Under the pieces are notes generated by a model that saw only the letters and a program-made list of their open reading frames with translations, was not told where the DNA came from and ran no database searches. Of a stretch of 64,000 nucleotides of DNA, positions 32,265 through 41,203 are shown piece by piece; position 1 is the first letter of the stretch; the number at the start of each line of letters is the position of its first letter. The DNA is from Actinoplanes couchii (GTDB lineage Bacteria > Actinomycetota > Actinomycetes > Mycobacteriales > Micromonosporaceae), in the NCBI RefSeq assembly GCF_016862075.1, contig NZ_BOMG01000078.1, positions 23,763 to 87,762 on the forward strand. The letters are read 5' to 3'. Made by a program: the position numbers and the translations under genes.

Positions 32265-33008
32265 TCAGGGGTCGGCTCGATCCAGCGATAGTCGCATCAG
32301 GTCGTCGTCGATGTGTAGAAGGCCTTTTTTCTCGGCGACCGCCAGCGCTTTGCGTACGGTCGTGTCGCTGACGAGAAGCCGCTTGGCCAGGTCGTCGACG
32401 CTGGTCTCCAGTGGCAGTCGAGGAGCCCATCTCAGCAGTGCTTCGATGTCCTCGGCCACATCCGAGGGCCGGTCTCCCGTCGCGGAGCTACGGGCAAGCC
32501 AGGCGGGCAGCTCTCTGACGGGATTCGGCCAGAATTGGATCAGCCAGTGGTACCCGTCACCGTCAGATGGCCGGCGTGCGATTCGTACCCGGAACCATTC
32601 GATGTCGCCGAGGTGAAGGTCGGTCTCACCGTAGCCGCCGATCACGTCGGTCAACGTCAATTCGCCGGAGCTGGATCGGAACGGTGTTTCCAGGACGTCA
32701 TCGAAGTCGGCGGACTCGGCAGCAGGCAGCACGTCATGCAGCTCAATACGAACGGTGTGGTCGAACAGGTCAGGGGCCTGAGCGGCGATCCATCCGGCGC
32801 CTGATCCGGCGAACGCCCCGGTCGGCATGTCTCCACGATCACGGTTATGCGGTATCTGTGGATCCTCGTCCGGATCCCACGCCTGGTTCGTGTCCGCGAG
32901 GATCAGAATCCCGTCGTCCAATGGGTAGTCGTCGGTTTCGAACGCGCGAATCAGAGCCACGAGGCCCAGGCTATGAAGATCCCGTTGGAGCCGGGCTCGG
33001 AAGCGCAA
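32265..33008 (-). CDS. Hypothetical protein with C-terminal winged-helix-like segment
   Basis: A 247-aa protein with lower GC and more mixed codon use than its neighbours. The N-terminal 180 residues match nothing I know; GYHWLIQFWPNPVRELPAWL is a distinctive block. The last 45 residues (SVDDLAKRLLVSDTTVRKAL, then AEKKGLLHIDDD) read as a winged helix-turn-helix like those that close GntR-type readers. The start is a TTG at 33008 with no clear ribosome site, so it is uncertain. It sits alone between two repeat-rich gaps, which fits horizontal acquisition. Confidence 0.6.
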   Translation of the reverse strand: MRFRARLQRDLHSLGLVALIRAFETDDYPLDDGILILADTNQAWDPDEDPQIPHNRDRGDMPTGAFAGSGAGWIAAQAPDLFDHTVRIELHDVLPAAESADFDDVLETPFRSSSGELTLTDVIGGYGETDLHLGDIEWFRVRIARRPSDGDGYHWLIQFWPNPVRELPAWLARSSATGDRPSDVAEDIEALLRWAPRLPLETSVDDLAKRLLVSDTTVRKALAVAEKKGLLHIDDDLMRLSLDRADP

Positions 33009-33536
33009 ACCTGCTGCTGTCGCCGCGACGCCACCGGATCAAGGAGTAGCTTGCCGTTCGGGTGTACCGCCGCGCGGATTTGAGCGGGCCGTCGGAGTAG
33101 CCGAATCCCTTGGGGCGGGCGGGGTCAGGCGTAGGGCGGCTTTCCTGGGTGCGGATTGTCCGGGGCTGCCTGCTGGCTGGATTCGGTGGTGTTCGGTGAC
33201 GGTTGGCTTGCGGCCGGCTCGATCGCCCCACCGGAGGCCTTTGGTGTTCGGAGGACGGGCGCGGTTGCCGGCTGAGGCGGGCGAACAGGCGACGTCGCGG
33301 AGTGGCTGTAGGGAACGGGTCAAGGGCGAGGTGTGGGAGCGGGGAGGACACAGGCTCAAGGCGGGGGTAGGGAGGGCGCTGGTCGAGGGCGGGGTGGCGG
33401 AGAAGGCGCAGGTCCGGGGCGGGAGAGCAGGGAGGGGTACGTCGAAGGCGGGGGAGGGCGCACATCCACGGTGGAGAGAGGGAAGGGTGGGCGGTTGCTG
33501 TTGTCGGGGTGTGGGTGGGGAGGTGGATTCCAGGCG
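33009..33536. other. Gene-free, G-rich region
   Basis: About 530 bp of purine-rich sequence (GGGAGCGGGGAGG-like runs between 33330 and 33530) with no supported gene and no long exact repeat. A LacI-type operator follows at its right end. Confidence 0.55.
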
Positions 33537-33548
33537 TAAAGCGTTTTA
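33537..33548. promoter_or_regulatory. LacI-type operator before the DUF2264 gene
   Basis: TAAAGCGTTTTA is a CG-centred near-palindrome 60 bp before the start at 33609, in an AT-rich patch that stands out from the G-rich surroundings. It is likely bound by the LacI protein encoded two genes on. Confidence 0.6.
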
Positions 33549-33608
33549 AGATCTAGGGCATCGAATTTTGTGTCTGGGCATCTTGAAGTAGAGGGATACG
33601 GTTTAACT

Positions 33609-35264
33609 ATGACTCTGCTGCTTCCGCCTGAGGATCGTGGGCATTCGCCGGTTACCGGGTGGGGGCGGGGGCACTGGGAAGCTGTTGGGGAGCATCTTCT
33701 TGCCGGGGTTGAAGGGTGGGCCTCTCCTGGCTGGGCTCAATATCGGCTTCCCGGAGTGGCCAGTCGTAACGGGGTGGGTAGTGATGGGCTGGAAGGGTTT
33801 GCCCGGACGTTTCTGCTTGCTGCCTGCACCAAGACCCACCTGGATCGCTACGCCGAAGGGCTTGTCAACGGGACCACCCCTGGGCATCCCTTCGCCTGGG
33901 ACGACATCACCGACATGTCTCAGCAGATCGTCGAAGCCGCCAGCATCGCCATCGCGCTGCACGAGACCCGTGACCTGCTCTTCGACCGGCTCAGCGATGA
34001 CGAACAACAGCGGGTGACGGACTGGCTGGGCGGCATCAGGGGGCGGCGAACCCCGGACAGCAACTGGATCCTCTTCCGACTCATCGTCGAAACATTCCTG
34101 GAGACGGTGACGCGGGCAGGGCCGGCAAAGGAGGCCCAGAACGAGACGTCCGTTTTGTCCAGGCTGGATGATTGGTATGCGGGGGACGGGTGGTACAGCG
34201 ACGGCTCGGGCCAGAACTTCGACTACTACAACGCCTACGCCCTACACCTCTACCCCCTCCTGCAAAGCCGAATGACAGGCGCCCCCAACCCGTACCAAAG
34301 CCGCCTGAATGATTTTCTCGACGACCACCAGCATTTTTTCGCCCCGAACGGCAGCCCCGTCTTTCAGGGCCGCTCGCTGACCTACCGGTTCGCCACCGTC
34401 GCCCCGCTCTGGTTCGGCGACGATCTGCCCCCGGGACGCATCCGGCGGCTGGCGTCCGGAGTTCTGAAGAACTTCATCGAACGAGAACCGGGCGCCCTGC
34501 TGACCCGAGGCTGGCACCACCCGTTCCCCCCGATGATCCAGTCCTACTCCGGCCCGGCCTCCCCGTACTGGGCTTCGAAGGCGTTCCTGGGACTGCTACT
34601 GCCCGAGACACACCCGGTATGGACGGCCACCGAGGAACCCGCCGAGATCGAACTGCACGACGTCGACCGCCAACTGAGGGGCCCGGGCTGGCGAATCGTC
34701 GGCACCAGGACCGACGGCGTGATCCGCCTCCTCAACCACGGCAGTGACCGGGCGGCCAAATCCCCCGAACCAGACCCCCTTTATGTACGCCTGGCGTACA
34801 GCACCCACACCTCCCCCCAGTTCACCCCCGACGCCGTCGACAACCAGATCACCATCGACGGCTCGTCCCGCCACCACATCCAGCGCATCACCACCGACAC
34901 TTCCGCCTACACCGACGGCCCCGTCCACGTGATCACCACAACCAGGATCGAAGGCGCCGCGGAAGTACGCACCCACGAGGTCACCGCCCCGTCGGGCAGC
35001 GTGGTCCGAGCCGGTGGCTACGCGATAGCCGGAGACAGCAGACCCGACACCGCGGTGACCGGCGAAAAGGCGACAACAACCCGCCCCGACGGCCTGACCA
35101 GCTCGATCGAGTCCAGGGAGGGTTTCACCACCGCGAAGGTCCGGCACGACCGGGGAACGGACGCGTTCGGCGAGTTCTCCGCCACCCCGTACCTGGAGGC
35201 GATCCACCCCGGCGGAACCCACCGCTACACCGGTGTGGTCCGCCTCTTCCGCGCGACCGCATAA
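33609..35264 (+). CDS. DUF2264 domain protein
   Basis: A 551-aa soluble protein of the DUF2264 family, usually found with polysaccharide lyases, unsaturated glucuronyl hydrolases and sugar importers. N-terminal 1-350 is an (alpha/alpha)-type barrel (SDGSGQNFDYYNAYALHLYP, QSYSGPASPYWASKAFLGL), and the C-terminal 350-551 is a beta-rich domain (RIEGAAEVRTHEVTAPSGSV). Enzymatic activity is not established for the family, but the barrel resembles glycoside-processing enzymes. The ATG at 33609 gives the usual family start; a GTG at 33570 is an in-frame alternative. It is followed 31 bp later by the LacI gene, probably in the same transcript. Confidence 0.82.
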   Translation: MTLLLPPEDRGHSPVTGWGRGHWEAVGEHLLAGVEGWASPGWAQYRLPGVASRNGVGSDGLEGFARTFLLAACTKTHLDRYAEGLVNGTTPGHPFAWDDITDMSQQIVEAASIAIALHETRDLLFDRLSDDEQQRVTDWLGGIRGRRTPDSNWILFRLIVETFLETVTRAGPAKEAQNETSVLSRLDDWYAGDGWYSDGSGQNFDYYNAYALHLYPLLQSRMTGAPNPYQSRLNDFLDDHQHFFAPNGSPVFQGRSLTYRFATVAPLWFGDDLPPGRIRRLASGVLKNFIEREPGALLTRGWHHPFPPMIQSYSGPASPYWASKAFLGLLLPETHPVWTATEEPAEIELHDVDRQLRGPGWRIVGTRTDGVIRLLNHGSDRAAKSPEPDPLYVRLAYSTHTSPQFTPDAVDNQITIDGSSRHHIQRITTDTSAYTDGPVHVITTTRIEGAAEVRTHEVTAPSGSVVRAGGYAIAGDSRPDTAVTGEKATTTRPDGLTSSIESREGFTTAKVRHDRGTDAFGEFSATPYLEAIHPGGTHRYTGVVRLFRATA

Positions 35265-35295
35265 ACTGCCCCGACCGTCCGATCGGAGATCCGTC

Positions 35296-36342
35296 ATGTC
35301 ACAGGCCCCCCGCAGGGTCACCATCCGCGACGTAGCGGCCCGGGCCGGCGTGTCGATAGCCACCGTCTCCCGCGTGCTCGGTGGCACCTATCCACCGGCG
35401 CCGGCCACCCGCAGCAAGGTGATGAAGGCGGTCCGCGAGCTGGACTACGTGGCGAACCCGCACGCGCGGGCCCTGTCCGGCGCCACCAGCAAGACCATCG
35501 CGATAGTGCTGAACTCGGTCATCTCCCCCTATTACGCGCACGTGGCGCAGGGTGTGCAGGCGGAGGCGGCCCGCCACGACCGGCTCTGCCTGATCGGCAT
35601 CACCGGCGGCGACGCGGCCCGCGAGCTGGCCACCGTGCGGCTGATGCGGGAGGAGGGCGCGGACGCGGTGATCCTGGTCGGCAACGTGGTCGACGACGAC
35701 GGTTACAAGACCCGGATGGCGGAGTACGCGTCGGCGCTGGCCGCCGCCGGTTCGCAGCTGGTGTTGTGCGGCCGCCCGTCGCTGGGCCCGGACGTCCCGT
35801 CGGTGAACGTCGAGTTCGACAACACCGGCGGCGCCCGCGCGGCCACCAGCCACCTGCTGTCCGCCGGTCACCAGCGCATTCTCTACCTGGGCCATCGGGT
35901 CGGTTACACCACGTCGGAGGGCCGGATCGCCGGTTACCGCGAGGCTCTCGCGGCGTTCGGGGTGGAGCACGATCCGGGCCTGGAGGTGCAGGGCACCTGG
36001 GAACGCGCCGAGGGCTACCGCCTGATCAAGAAGCGGCTGCAGTCCGGCCCGCCCGACTTCACCGCCGTCTTCGCCGCGAACGACCAGGTCGCGGCGGGTG
36101 CGCTGAAGGCGCTGCGGGAGTCGGGGCTGCGGGTTCCGGACGACATCTCGATGATCGGGTACGACGATCTGCCGCCGGCCGAGGACATCGGGCTGACGAC
36201 GGTGCACGTGCCCCACGAGGAGCTGGGCCGGACCGCCGCCCGGATGGTCCTGGAACGGGAGAGTGCCGGTGCCGGGCACGTCATGCTAGGCACGCACATC
36301 GTCGTCCGCGACTCGGTCCGCCCGCTGGCGCGCCCGCGCTGA
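35296..36342 (+). CDS. LacI-family transcriptional regulator
   Basis: A 348-aa repressor with the LacI HTH at residues 7-55 (VTIRDVAARAGVSIATVSRV, hinge-helix text ANPHARALSG) and a sugar-binding periplasmic-protein-like domain to the end (TAVFAANDQVAAGALKALRE, SMIGYDDLPPA). GGAG lies 8 bases before the ATG. It probably controls the sites at 30637, 33537, 41095, 41174 and 45781, though two operator subclasses among them leave room for a second LacI protein. The last 57 bp overlap the convergent membrane-protein gene. Confidence 0.93.
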   Translation: MSQAPRRVTIRDVAARAGVSIATVSRVLGGTYPPAPATRSKVMKAVRELDYVANPHARALSGATSKTIAIVLNSVISPYYAHVAQGVQAEAARHDRLCLIGITGGDAARELATVRLMREEGADAVILVGNVVDDDGYKTRMAEYASALAAAGSQLVLCGRPSLGPDVPSVNVEFDNTGGARAATSHLLSAGHQRILYLGHRVGYTTSEGRIAGYREALAAFGVEHDPGLEVQGTWERAEGYRLIKKRLQSGPPDFTAVFAANDQVAAGALKALRESGLRVPDDISMIGYDDLPPAEDIGLTTVHVPHEELGRTAARMVLERESAGAGHVMLGTHIVVRDSVRPLARPR

Positions 36343-37530
36343 CCTGCGGATAGCCGGGATCCACGGCCCGAACCCGATCAGCAGCAGCACCGCCAGCAGG
36401 GGTGTCCGCCACCAGCCGGAGAGCACCGGCTCGGGGCCGTCGCCGCCGGCCGGGATGGCCGTTTTCGACCAGGCGAGGAAGGCGTCACCGATCGGGACCA
36501 GACCGAACGCGTATCGCTTGGTGTCGAATCCGGAGACCGGGAGCCCGGCGAACTCGCCGAAGTTCGCCAGCGCCCCGGCCAGCGACGTGTCGCCCTGGGC
36601 CTGGGCGGCGCCGAGCGCGACGACGGTGGTGGACAGGCTGATGCCGTGGATCAGCGGCCCGGAGTCGACGTCGCCCTCACCGTCGGCGCCGTGCGGGTAC
36701 TCGCGGATCGCCGGGCCCAGCCAGAACGGCCGGTCCAGGAACTTCTCGCGGAACGTCAGGTACTGCTCGCGGGCGAACACCGGGTCGATCTCCGGCAGGA
36801 ACCGCTGGATGATCGCCTGCGAGGTGCCGCGCGACCCGTCGACCATCGCGCCGGTGGCGGCGTCCACGAAGTGCGGGAGCAGCCCGGTCGCCGGGTCGAG
36901 CAGACTCTGCGAGCGCTGCACCCAGCGGGCCACGGTCGGCGCGAACTTCGATCCGCCGGTCACCGTGTCGGCGAGTTTCAGCGACGAGATCGCCACGGCC
37001 GAGTCACACGGCCAGGCCTGCCCCGGGTAGGCGGTCAGGAACGGGGTCGGCGACGCGTCGAACGCCGCCGCCAGGATCGCCGAGTCGGCCAGCAACTTGG
37101 TGCGCTGGCCCGGATCGTCGCGCAGGGTGAGCAGGCCGGCGCGCAACCGGTTGGTCCAGCCGGCGTAGAAGACACCGAACGCCGGGACGGCCGACGGATC
37201 GAACGGCGCCTGCGCCTCCGGCGACTCCAGCCGGGACAGCGCCCACGCGGCCTCGTCGGCGGCCCGCTCCGGCTCGACGCCACGATTGCCGAGATCGACC
37301 CAGGTCAGGCCATAGAGTACGTTGAGGAAGTAGTAGCCCTCGGGAAACAACGACTGCGCGTCGACATCCGCCCCCGATTCGATTCTCTCCTTCAAAAACG
37401 CGAGTTGCTGTCGTACGCCAGGCGGCTCTTGATCCTGATCTGTCGCGGTCGCCGGGGCGAGCAATCGGAACGCCCCGGCGAGCGCGATCAATGTCAAGAT
37501 CGAGGAAAGGACCCTGCGGAGTACGAGCAC
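36286..37530 (-). CDS. Membrane-anchored alpha-barrel protein of unknown function
   Basis: A 414-aa protein with a hydrophobic N-terminus (LRRVLSSILTLIALAGAFRL: signal anchor or signal peptide) and one transmembrane helix near the C-terminus (TPLLAVLLLIGFGPWIPAI) followed by a basic tail. The extracytoplasmic middle is helical with repeated Ala/Trp/Asp blocks (QAWPCDSAVAISSLKLAD, DSGPLIHGISLSTTVVALGA), resembling the toroidal fold of glycoside-processing and terpene-type barrels. It is next to, and on the same strand as, the sugar-binding protein gene (9 bp away), so it may be the last gene of that operon and act on the imported glycan. Confidence 0.72.
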   Translation of the reverse strand: MLVLRRVLSSILTLIALAGAFRLLAPATATDQDQEPPGVRQQLAFLKERIESGADVDAQSLFPEGYYFLNVLYGLTWVDLGNRGVEPERAADEAAWALSRLESPEAQAPFDPSAVPAFGVFYAGWTNRLRAGLLTLRDDPGQRTKLLADSAILAAAFDASPTPFLTAYPGQAWPCDSAVAISSLKLADTVTGGSKFAPTVARWVQRSQSLLDPATGLLPHFVDAATGAMVDGSRGTSQAIIQRFLPEIDPVFAREQYLTFREKFLDRPFWLGPAIREYPHGADGEGDVDSGPLIHGISLSTTVVALGAAQAQGDTSLAGALANFGEFAGLPVSGFDTKRYAFGLVPIGDAFLAWSKTAIPAGGDGPEPVLSGWWRTPLLAVLLLIGFGPWIPAIRRSARARQRADRVADDDVRA

Positions 37531-37539
37531 CGGCCCAAC

Positions 37540-39171
37540 TTAGGCGGCCTGGTGCTCTTTCGCGAATTCTTCAGCCAGCTGATCGCCTCCGGACGACTTC
37601 CAACGGCTGACGGTGTCCTTCCACGACGACACCGGTTCCCGGCCGAAGGTGATCGCCGCGATGCCGTCGCCGAGGATCTGATCGAGCTGGGCGCCCTTGG
37701 CCGAGTTGGTCGCCGACTGGAGCCCGGTCGCCGGGTTGGCGACGCTGTTCGGCATCACCGCCTTCTCCCACTCGTGGGCGGCCTTCGCCACGTCCGGGTA
37801 ACCGGGCAGATGCAGCACGGTCGGCGCGGTGCCGATGTAGCGGATCGGCAGGATCGAGCTGTTCTCCGTCTTGTACAGATCAGCGGTGGTGATGACGCCG
37901 TCGGCCTTGGTGAAGTGCTTGCCCTCGATCCCGTAGTTGATCAGCTCGTACTCCGTCGTGCCGAACGGCGAGCTGAGGTGGTTGACGATCCGGAGCAGCA
38001 TCTTGATCCGCTCCGGCGACGCCTTCTTGAACGCGGCGAACCCGAAGTTGCCGCCGCCGCGCCACGGGGTCGCCTGCGCGGTGTACGGCCGGGCCAGCTC
38101 CAGCGCGAACTTACCGCCGATCTTCTGCAGGTTCGGCAGGGCCAGCGCGCCGAACCCGTTGGGCAGGCTGGCGACCGTCTGGTTGTAGAAGTTGTTCTGC
38201 ATGTCGGTGGAGCTGGCGGTCAGACTGTCCGGGTAGTGGGTGGCCGCGCTGGTCAGCTCGCGCATCACGGTCAGCGCCTGCTCGAACTGCGGCGTGGTGA
38301 CGGTGTGCGTGAACGCGCCGCCCTGCAACGACCACCCGTTCGGCGCGCCGTTCGCCCCGGCGTGGTACGTGATCCCGCCCAGCCCGGTGAACAGCGTCTT
38401 GTACCAGCCGGTGCCCCAACGACGGGCCGAGCTGAGGTCGCGCATCGCGGACAGGAACTGGTCGTGGTTCCAGTCGACCGGCGCCTTCACCTCGTTCAGA
38501 CGGGTGCGGTTGACGAACAGGCTGTTCGCCGGCAATGGGCGCTCCAGCGGCACGCCGTAGATCCGGCCGCCGATCCGTCCCATGCTCTGCCAGGCATACG
38601 TCGGGATGTTTGCGATGCCCGGGTACTCCTTGACCGCGTCCCCGCCGATCAGGTCGGACAGGTCGGCGAAGCCCTGCTGGATGAACTCGGCCCGGCGCGG
38701 CAGGTTCAGGTTGTTGAACATCACGATGTCCGGCAGATCGCCGCTGCTGGCCATCAGCGTCGTCATCTTCTGCGCGTACTCGGGGTCGGGGACCACGACC
38801 ACGTTCAGCTTGATGTTGAGCGCCTTGTTGATCTCCTGCCAGAAACTGTTCTGTTCCAGCGGTTTCGGCGGCGCCTCGTAGGTGATGACCATCGCGGTCA
38901 CCTCGGAGCCGTCACCGGGCGACTCGGCCACCGCCTGCTTCAGCTCGGCCGGGTAGTTCAGGTACAGCGGCTGGACACCGACGGTGTCGTCGCCGGGCGC
39001 GTCCGGCTGCGGGCCGGCGAACGGGACGTAGGTGGGCCAGGGGACCAGATCCTTGCCGGCGTTGCCGACGTTGCCGGTGCCCGGGCCGCCTCCGCTGCAC
39101 GCGCCCAGGGCCGGGACGGTCGCGGCGGCGCCCGCTGCGCCGGCGATCTTGATCAATGAACGACGCTTCAT
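37540..39171 (-). CDS. Sugar ABC transporter substrate-binding lipoprotein (LplA/YtcQ-like)
   Basis: A 543-aa binding protein, longer than average and of the size of the Bacillus LplA/YtcQ group for complex oligosaccharides. The signal peptide MKRRSLIKIAGAAGAA ends in the lipobox LGAC, so Cys24 or so is lipidated. The twin arginine also allows Tat export. WLNHDQ- and NGWSLQGGAF-type aromatic blocks suit glycan binding. AAAGAGG, which belongs to the second half of a 25-bp duplication, is its ribosome site. Third gene of the permease-permease-binding protein operon read leftward from 41,041. Confidence 0.9.
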   Translation of the reverse strand: MKRRSLIKIAGAAGAAATVPALGACSGGGPGTGNVGNAGKDLVPWPTYVPFAGPQPDAPGDDTVGVQPLYLNYPAELKQAVAESPGDGSEVTAMVITYEAPPKPLEQNSFWQEINKALNIKLNVVVVPDPEYAQKMTTLMASSGDLPDIVMFNNLNLPRRAEFIQQGFADLSDLIGGDAVKEYPGIANIPTYAWQSMGRIGGRIYGVPLERPLPANSLFVNRTRLNEVKAPVDWNHDQFLSAMRDLSSARRWGTGWYKTLFTGLGGITYHAGANGAPNGWSLQGGAFTHTVTTPQFEQALTVMRELTSAATHYPDSLTASSTDMQNNFYNQTVASLPNGFGALALPNLQKIGGKFALELARPYTAQATPWRGGGNFGFAAFKKASPERIKMLLRIVNHLSSPFGTTEYELINYGIEGKHFTKADGVITTADLYKTENSSILPIRYIGTAPTVLHLPGYPDVAKAAHEWEKAVMPNSVANPATGLQSATNSAKGAQLDQILGDGIAAITFGREPVSSWKDTVSRWKSSGGDQLAEEFAKEHQAA

Positions 39172-39182
39172 ATGTCGACGAC

Positions 39183-39232
39183 CTCTTTCAGGCTTTGAGG
39201 GCTCCGGCTCTTTCAGGCTTTGAGGGCTCCGG
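39183..39232. repeat. Perfect 25-bp tandem duplication over a permease stop codon
   Basis: CTCTTTCAGGCTTTGAGGGC plus TCCGG occurs twice, at 39183-39207 and 39208-39232, with no mismatch. On the minus strand each copy encodes the end of the permease (Ala-Leu-Lys-Ala-stop) followed by GAAAGAG. The second copy therefore provides the ribosome site of the binding-protein gene. Confidence 0.95.
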
Positions 39233-40091
39233 TGAGCACGCCCTTCACGAAATAGCGCTGCAGGAACGGATAGACGATGACGATCGGAAGCGTGGCCAGT
39301 ACGACGACGGCCATCTGCACCGACTGGGGCGACGCGGTGCCCGCCTCACCGAACTCGGCCAGGGCCGCACCGCCGGTCACGTACTGGCGAAGGACCGTAC
39401 CGATGGGCCATTTGGTCTGGTCGTTGAAGTAGATGATCGCCTCGAAGAAACGGTTCCAGTAGGCGACCGCGTAGAACAGGCCGACCACCGCCATGACCGC
39501 TTTGGACAGCGGCAGCACGATCCGGCGCAGCATCGCCCACTCACCGGCGCCGTCCAGCCGGGCCGCCTCGAACAGCTCCTCCGGGATCGACTGGAAGAAG
39601 CCGCGCATCACCACCAGGTTGAACACATTGATCAAGAACGGCAGGATCAGCGCGGCGTACGAGTCGAACAGGCCGGTCTCGTGGACGACCAGGAACAGCG
39701 GCACCATCCCCGGCGGGAACAGGAACGTGAACAGGACCAGCAACAGCAGCGGTTTCCCGCCGTACAGCCGGGGCCGGGACAGGGCATAGGCCAGGCCGAT
39801 CGTGCAGACCAGGCTCAACGCCGTGCCGACCACGGTGATGCCGCCGCTGACCAGCAGCGCCCGGCTGACGATGCCACCGGCCAGGATCTCCGAGTAAGCC
39901 TCGAACGACAGCCGCTCCGGCCAGATCACCCAGCCGCCGTTGTCGATCACCTGCTGCGGGTCGGCCAGGCTCGTCGCCACCACCGCCCACAACGGGAACA
40001 GCACCAGCGCGACGATGAACGCCAGCGCCACACCCTTGACGATCCGGACCCCGAGTGTGGGCCGGCCCTGCCAGGCGGGGTATCCACTCAT
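39213..40091 (-). CDS. Carbohydrate ABC transporter permease (LplC/YtcP-like)
   Basis: A 292-aa inner-membrane permease with six predicted helices. The EAA loop reads EELFEAARLDGAGEWAML, the contact site for a shared MsmK-type ATPase, which is not encoded here. The C-terminus LQRYFVKGVLTGALKA is the exact family ending. It overlaps the upstream permease by 4 bp (ATGA at 40088-40091). The last codons are duplicated in the adjacent 25-bp tandem repeat. Confidence 0.93.
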   Translation of the reverse strand: MSGYPAWQGRPTLGVRIVKGVALAFIVALVLFPLWAVVATSLADPQQVIDNGGWVIWPERLSFEAYSEILAGGIVSRALLVSGGITVVGTALSLVCTIGLAYALSRPRLYGGKPLLLLVLFTFLFPPGMVPLFLVVHETGLFDSYAALILPFLINVFNLVVMRGFFQSIPEELFEAARLDGAGEWAMLRRIVLPLSKAVMAVVGLFYAVAYWNRFFEAIIYFNDQTKWPIGTVLRQYVTGGAALAEFGEAGTASPQSVQMAVVVLATLPIVIVYPFLQRYFVKGVLTGALKA

Positions 40092-41041
40092 GACTTGTAG
40101 ACCCCCTGCTCGCCGAGACGGTGCGCGACCTTGTTGGCCGAATAGATGAGAGCGACCCCGATCACGCCCTTGAACAGGCCGACCGCCGCCGCGTAACCGA
40201 AGTCGCCGGACGCGAAGCCGGTGTAGTAGACGAACGTGTCCAGCACCTCGCCCGCCTCGGCGCCGACCGACTGCCGTTGCAGGAAGAACTGTTCGAACCC
40301 GATCGACAGGAACTCACCCAGCCGCAGCACCAGCAGCAGGATGATGATCGGGCGGATGGCCGGCAGCGTGACGTGCCACAACCGCCGCCACCAGGACGCG
40401 CCGTCGATCGCGGCGGCCTCGTACATCTGCTCGTCCACGTTGGCCAGCGCGGCCAGGAAGATGATCGTGGCCCAGCCGCACTCCTTCCAGATCACCTGCG
40501 CGACGACAAGCGGTTTGTAGAGATCCGGGTTGCCGATCACCTGGATGCCGCCGACACCGAGATCGGCCAGCCAGCCGTTCACCACCCCGGCGCCGCCGAG
40601 CATGTGCTGGAACAGCGCCACCACGATCACCCAGGACAGGAAGTGCGGCAGGTAGACGACGCTCTGCACGAACTTGCGGACCGTGCCGCCGACGATGCTG
40701 TGCAGCAACAACGCCAGCGCGAGCGGGGCCGGGAAGAAGAAGACCAACTGCAGGATCGCGATGAGTACGGTGTTGCCGACCGCGCTCCAGAACAGCGGAT
40801 CGGTGAACATCCGCTCGAAGTGGGCGAACCCCACCCAGGCGCTGCCCCGCACCCCGAGGAACGGGATCCAGTCCTGGAAGGCGAGGACGTTGCCGAACAG
40901 TGCTCCGTAGTGGAAGACCAGGAAGTACAGCAGTCCCGGGAGCAGGAGCAGATAGAGCGTCCGGTTGACGTGCCGGCGTTTCGCCGGTTTCGGTGGCCCG
41001 GTCTGCGCGGTGGCTTCCGGCGGAGCCTGCGTCATCACCAT
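40088..41041 (-). CDS. Carbohydrate ABC transporter permease (LplB/YteP-like)
   Basis: A 317-aa inner-membrane permease: Pro/Lys-rich cytoplasmic N-terminus, six helices, and the EAA loop EQMYEAAAIDGASWWRRLWH. YLLLLPGLLYFLVFHY and AFQDWIPFLG near the start are typical of the LplB group that imports pectin- or hemicellulose-derived oligosaccharides. AAAGGTG precedes the ATG at 41041; an ATG two codons on is an alternative. First gene of the importer operon, 54 bp behind a LacI-type operator. No ATPase gene is linked. Confidence 0.92.
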   Translation of the reverse strand: MVMTQAPPEATAQTGPPKPAKRRHVNRTLYLLLLPGLLYFLVFHYGALFGNVLAFQDWIPFLGVRGSAWVGFAHFERMFTDPLFWSAVGNTVLIAILQLVFFFPAPLALALLLHSIVGGTVRKFVQSVVYLPHFLSWVIVVALFQHMLGGAGVVNGWLADLGVGGIQVIGNPDLYKPLVVAQVIWKECGWATIIFLAALANVDEQMYEAAAIDGASWWRRLWHVTLPAIRPIIILLLVLRLGEFLSIGFEQFFLQRQSVGAEAGEVLDTFVYYTGFASGDFGYAAAVGLFKGVIGVALIYSANKVAHRLGEQGVYKS

Positions 41042-41094
41042 CCGGCGTCACCTTTCGTGATCGTAACCTCGCGGTAACAAGGTGGTGCCGACGA

Positions 41095-41107
41095 TAAAAC
41101 GCTTTCA
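41095..41107. promoter_or_regulatory. LacI-type operator for the sugar importer operon
   Basis: TAAAACGCTTTCA, a CG-centred half-palindrome of LacI type, 54 bp before the LplB-like start (minus strand), in an AT-rich patch. Confidence 0.6.
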
Positions 41108-41173
41108 ATCGACGGTCAAGAGTGTCGGCGCGCTTGCATCGTCGTACCTGGGAAGTTGGGGTGGGTTGTGCTA

Positions 41174-41187
41174 GAAAACGTTTAAAC
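41174..41187. promoter_or_regulatory. LacI-type operator for the hydroxyacid dehydrogenase
   Basis: GAAAACGTTTAAAC contains the perfect palindrome AAACGTTT (41176-41183) and lies 17-30 bp before the GTG at 41204, overlapping the place of a -10 or transcription start. With the site at 41095 it covers both sides of this divergent promoter region. Confidence 0.6.
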
Positions 41188-41203
41188 ATCTGGAGGTGCC
41201 ACC

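Noticed and set aside
37540..41041. Complete ABC importer with its own ATPase
   Set aside because: Only the binding protein and two permeases are encoded; importers of this group commonly share a distant MsmK-type ATPase.
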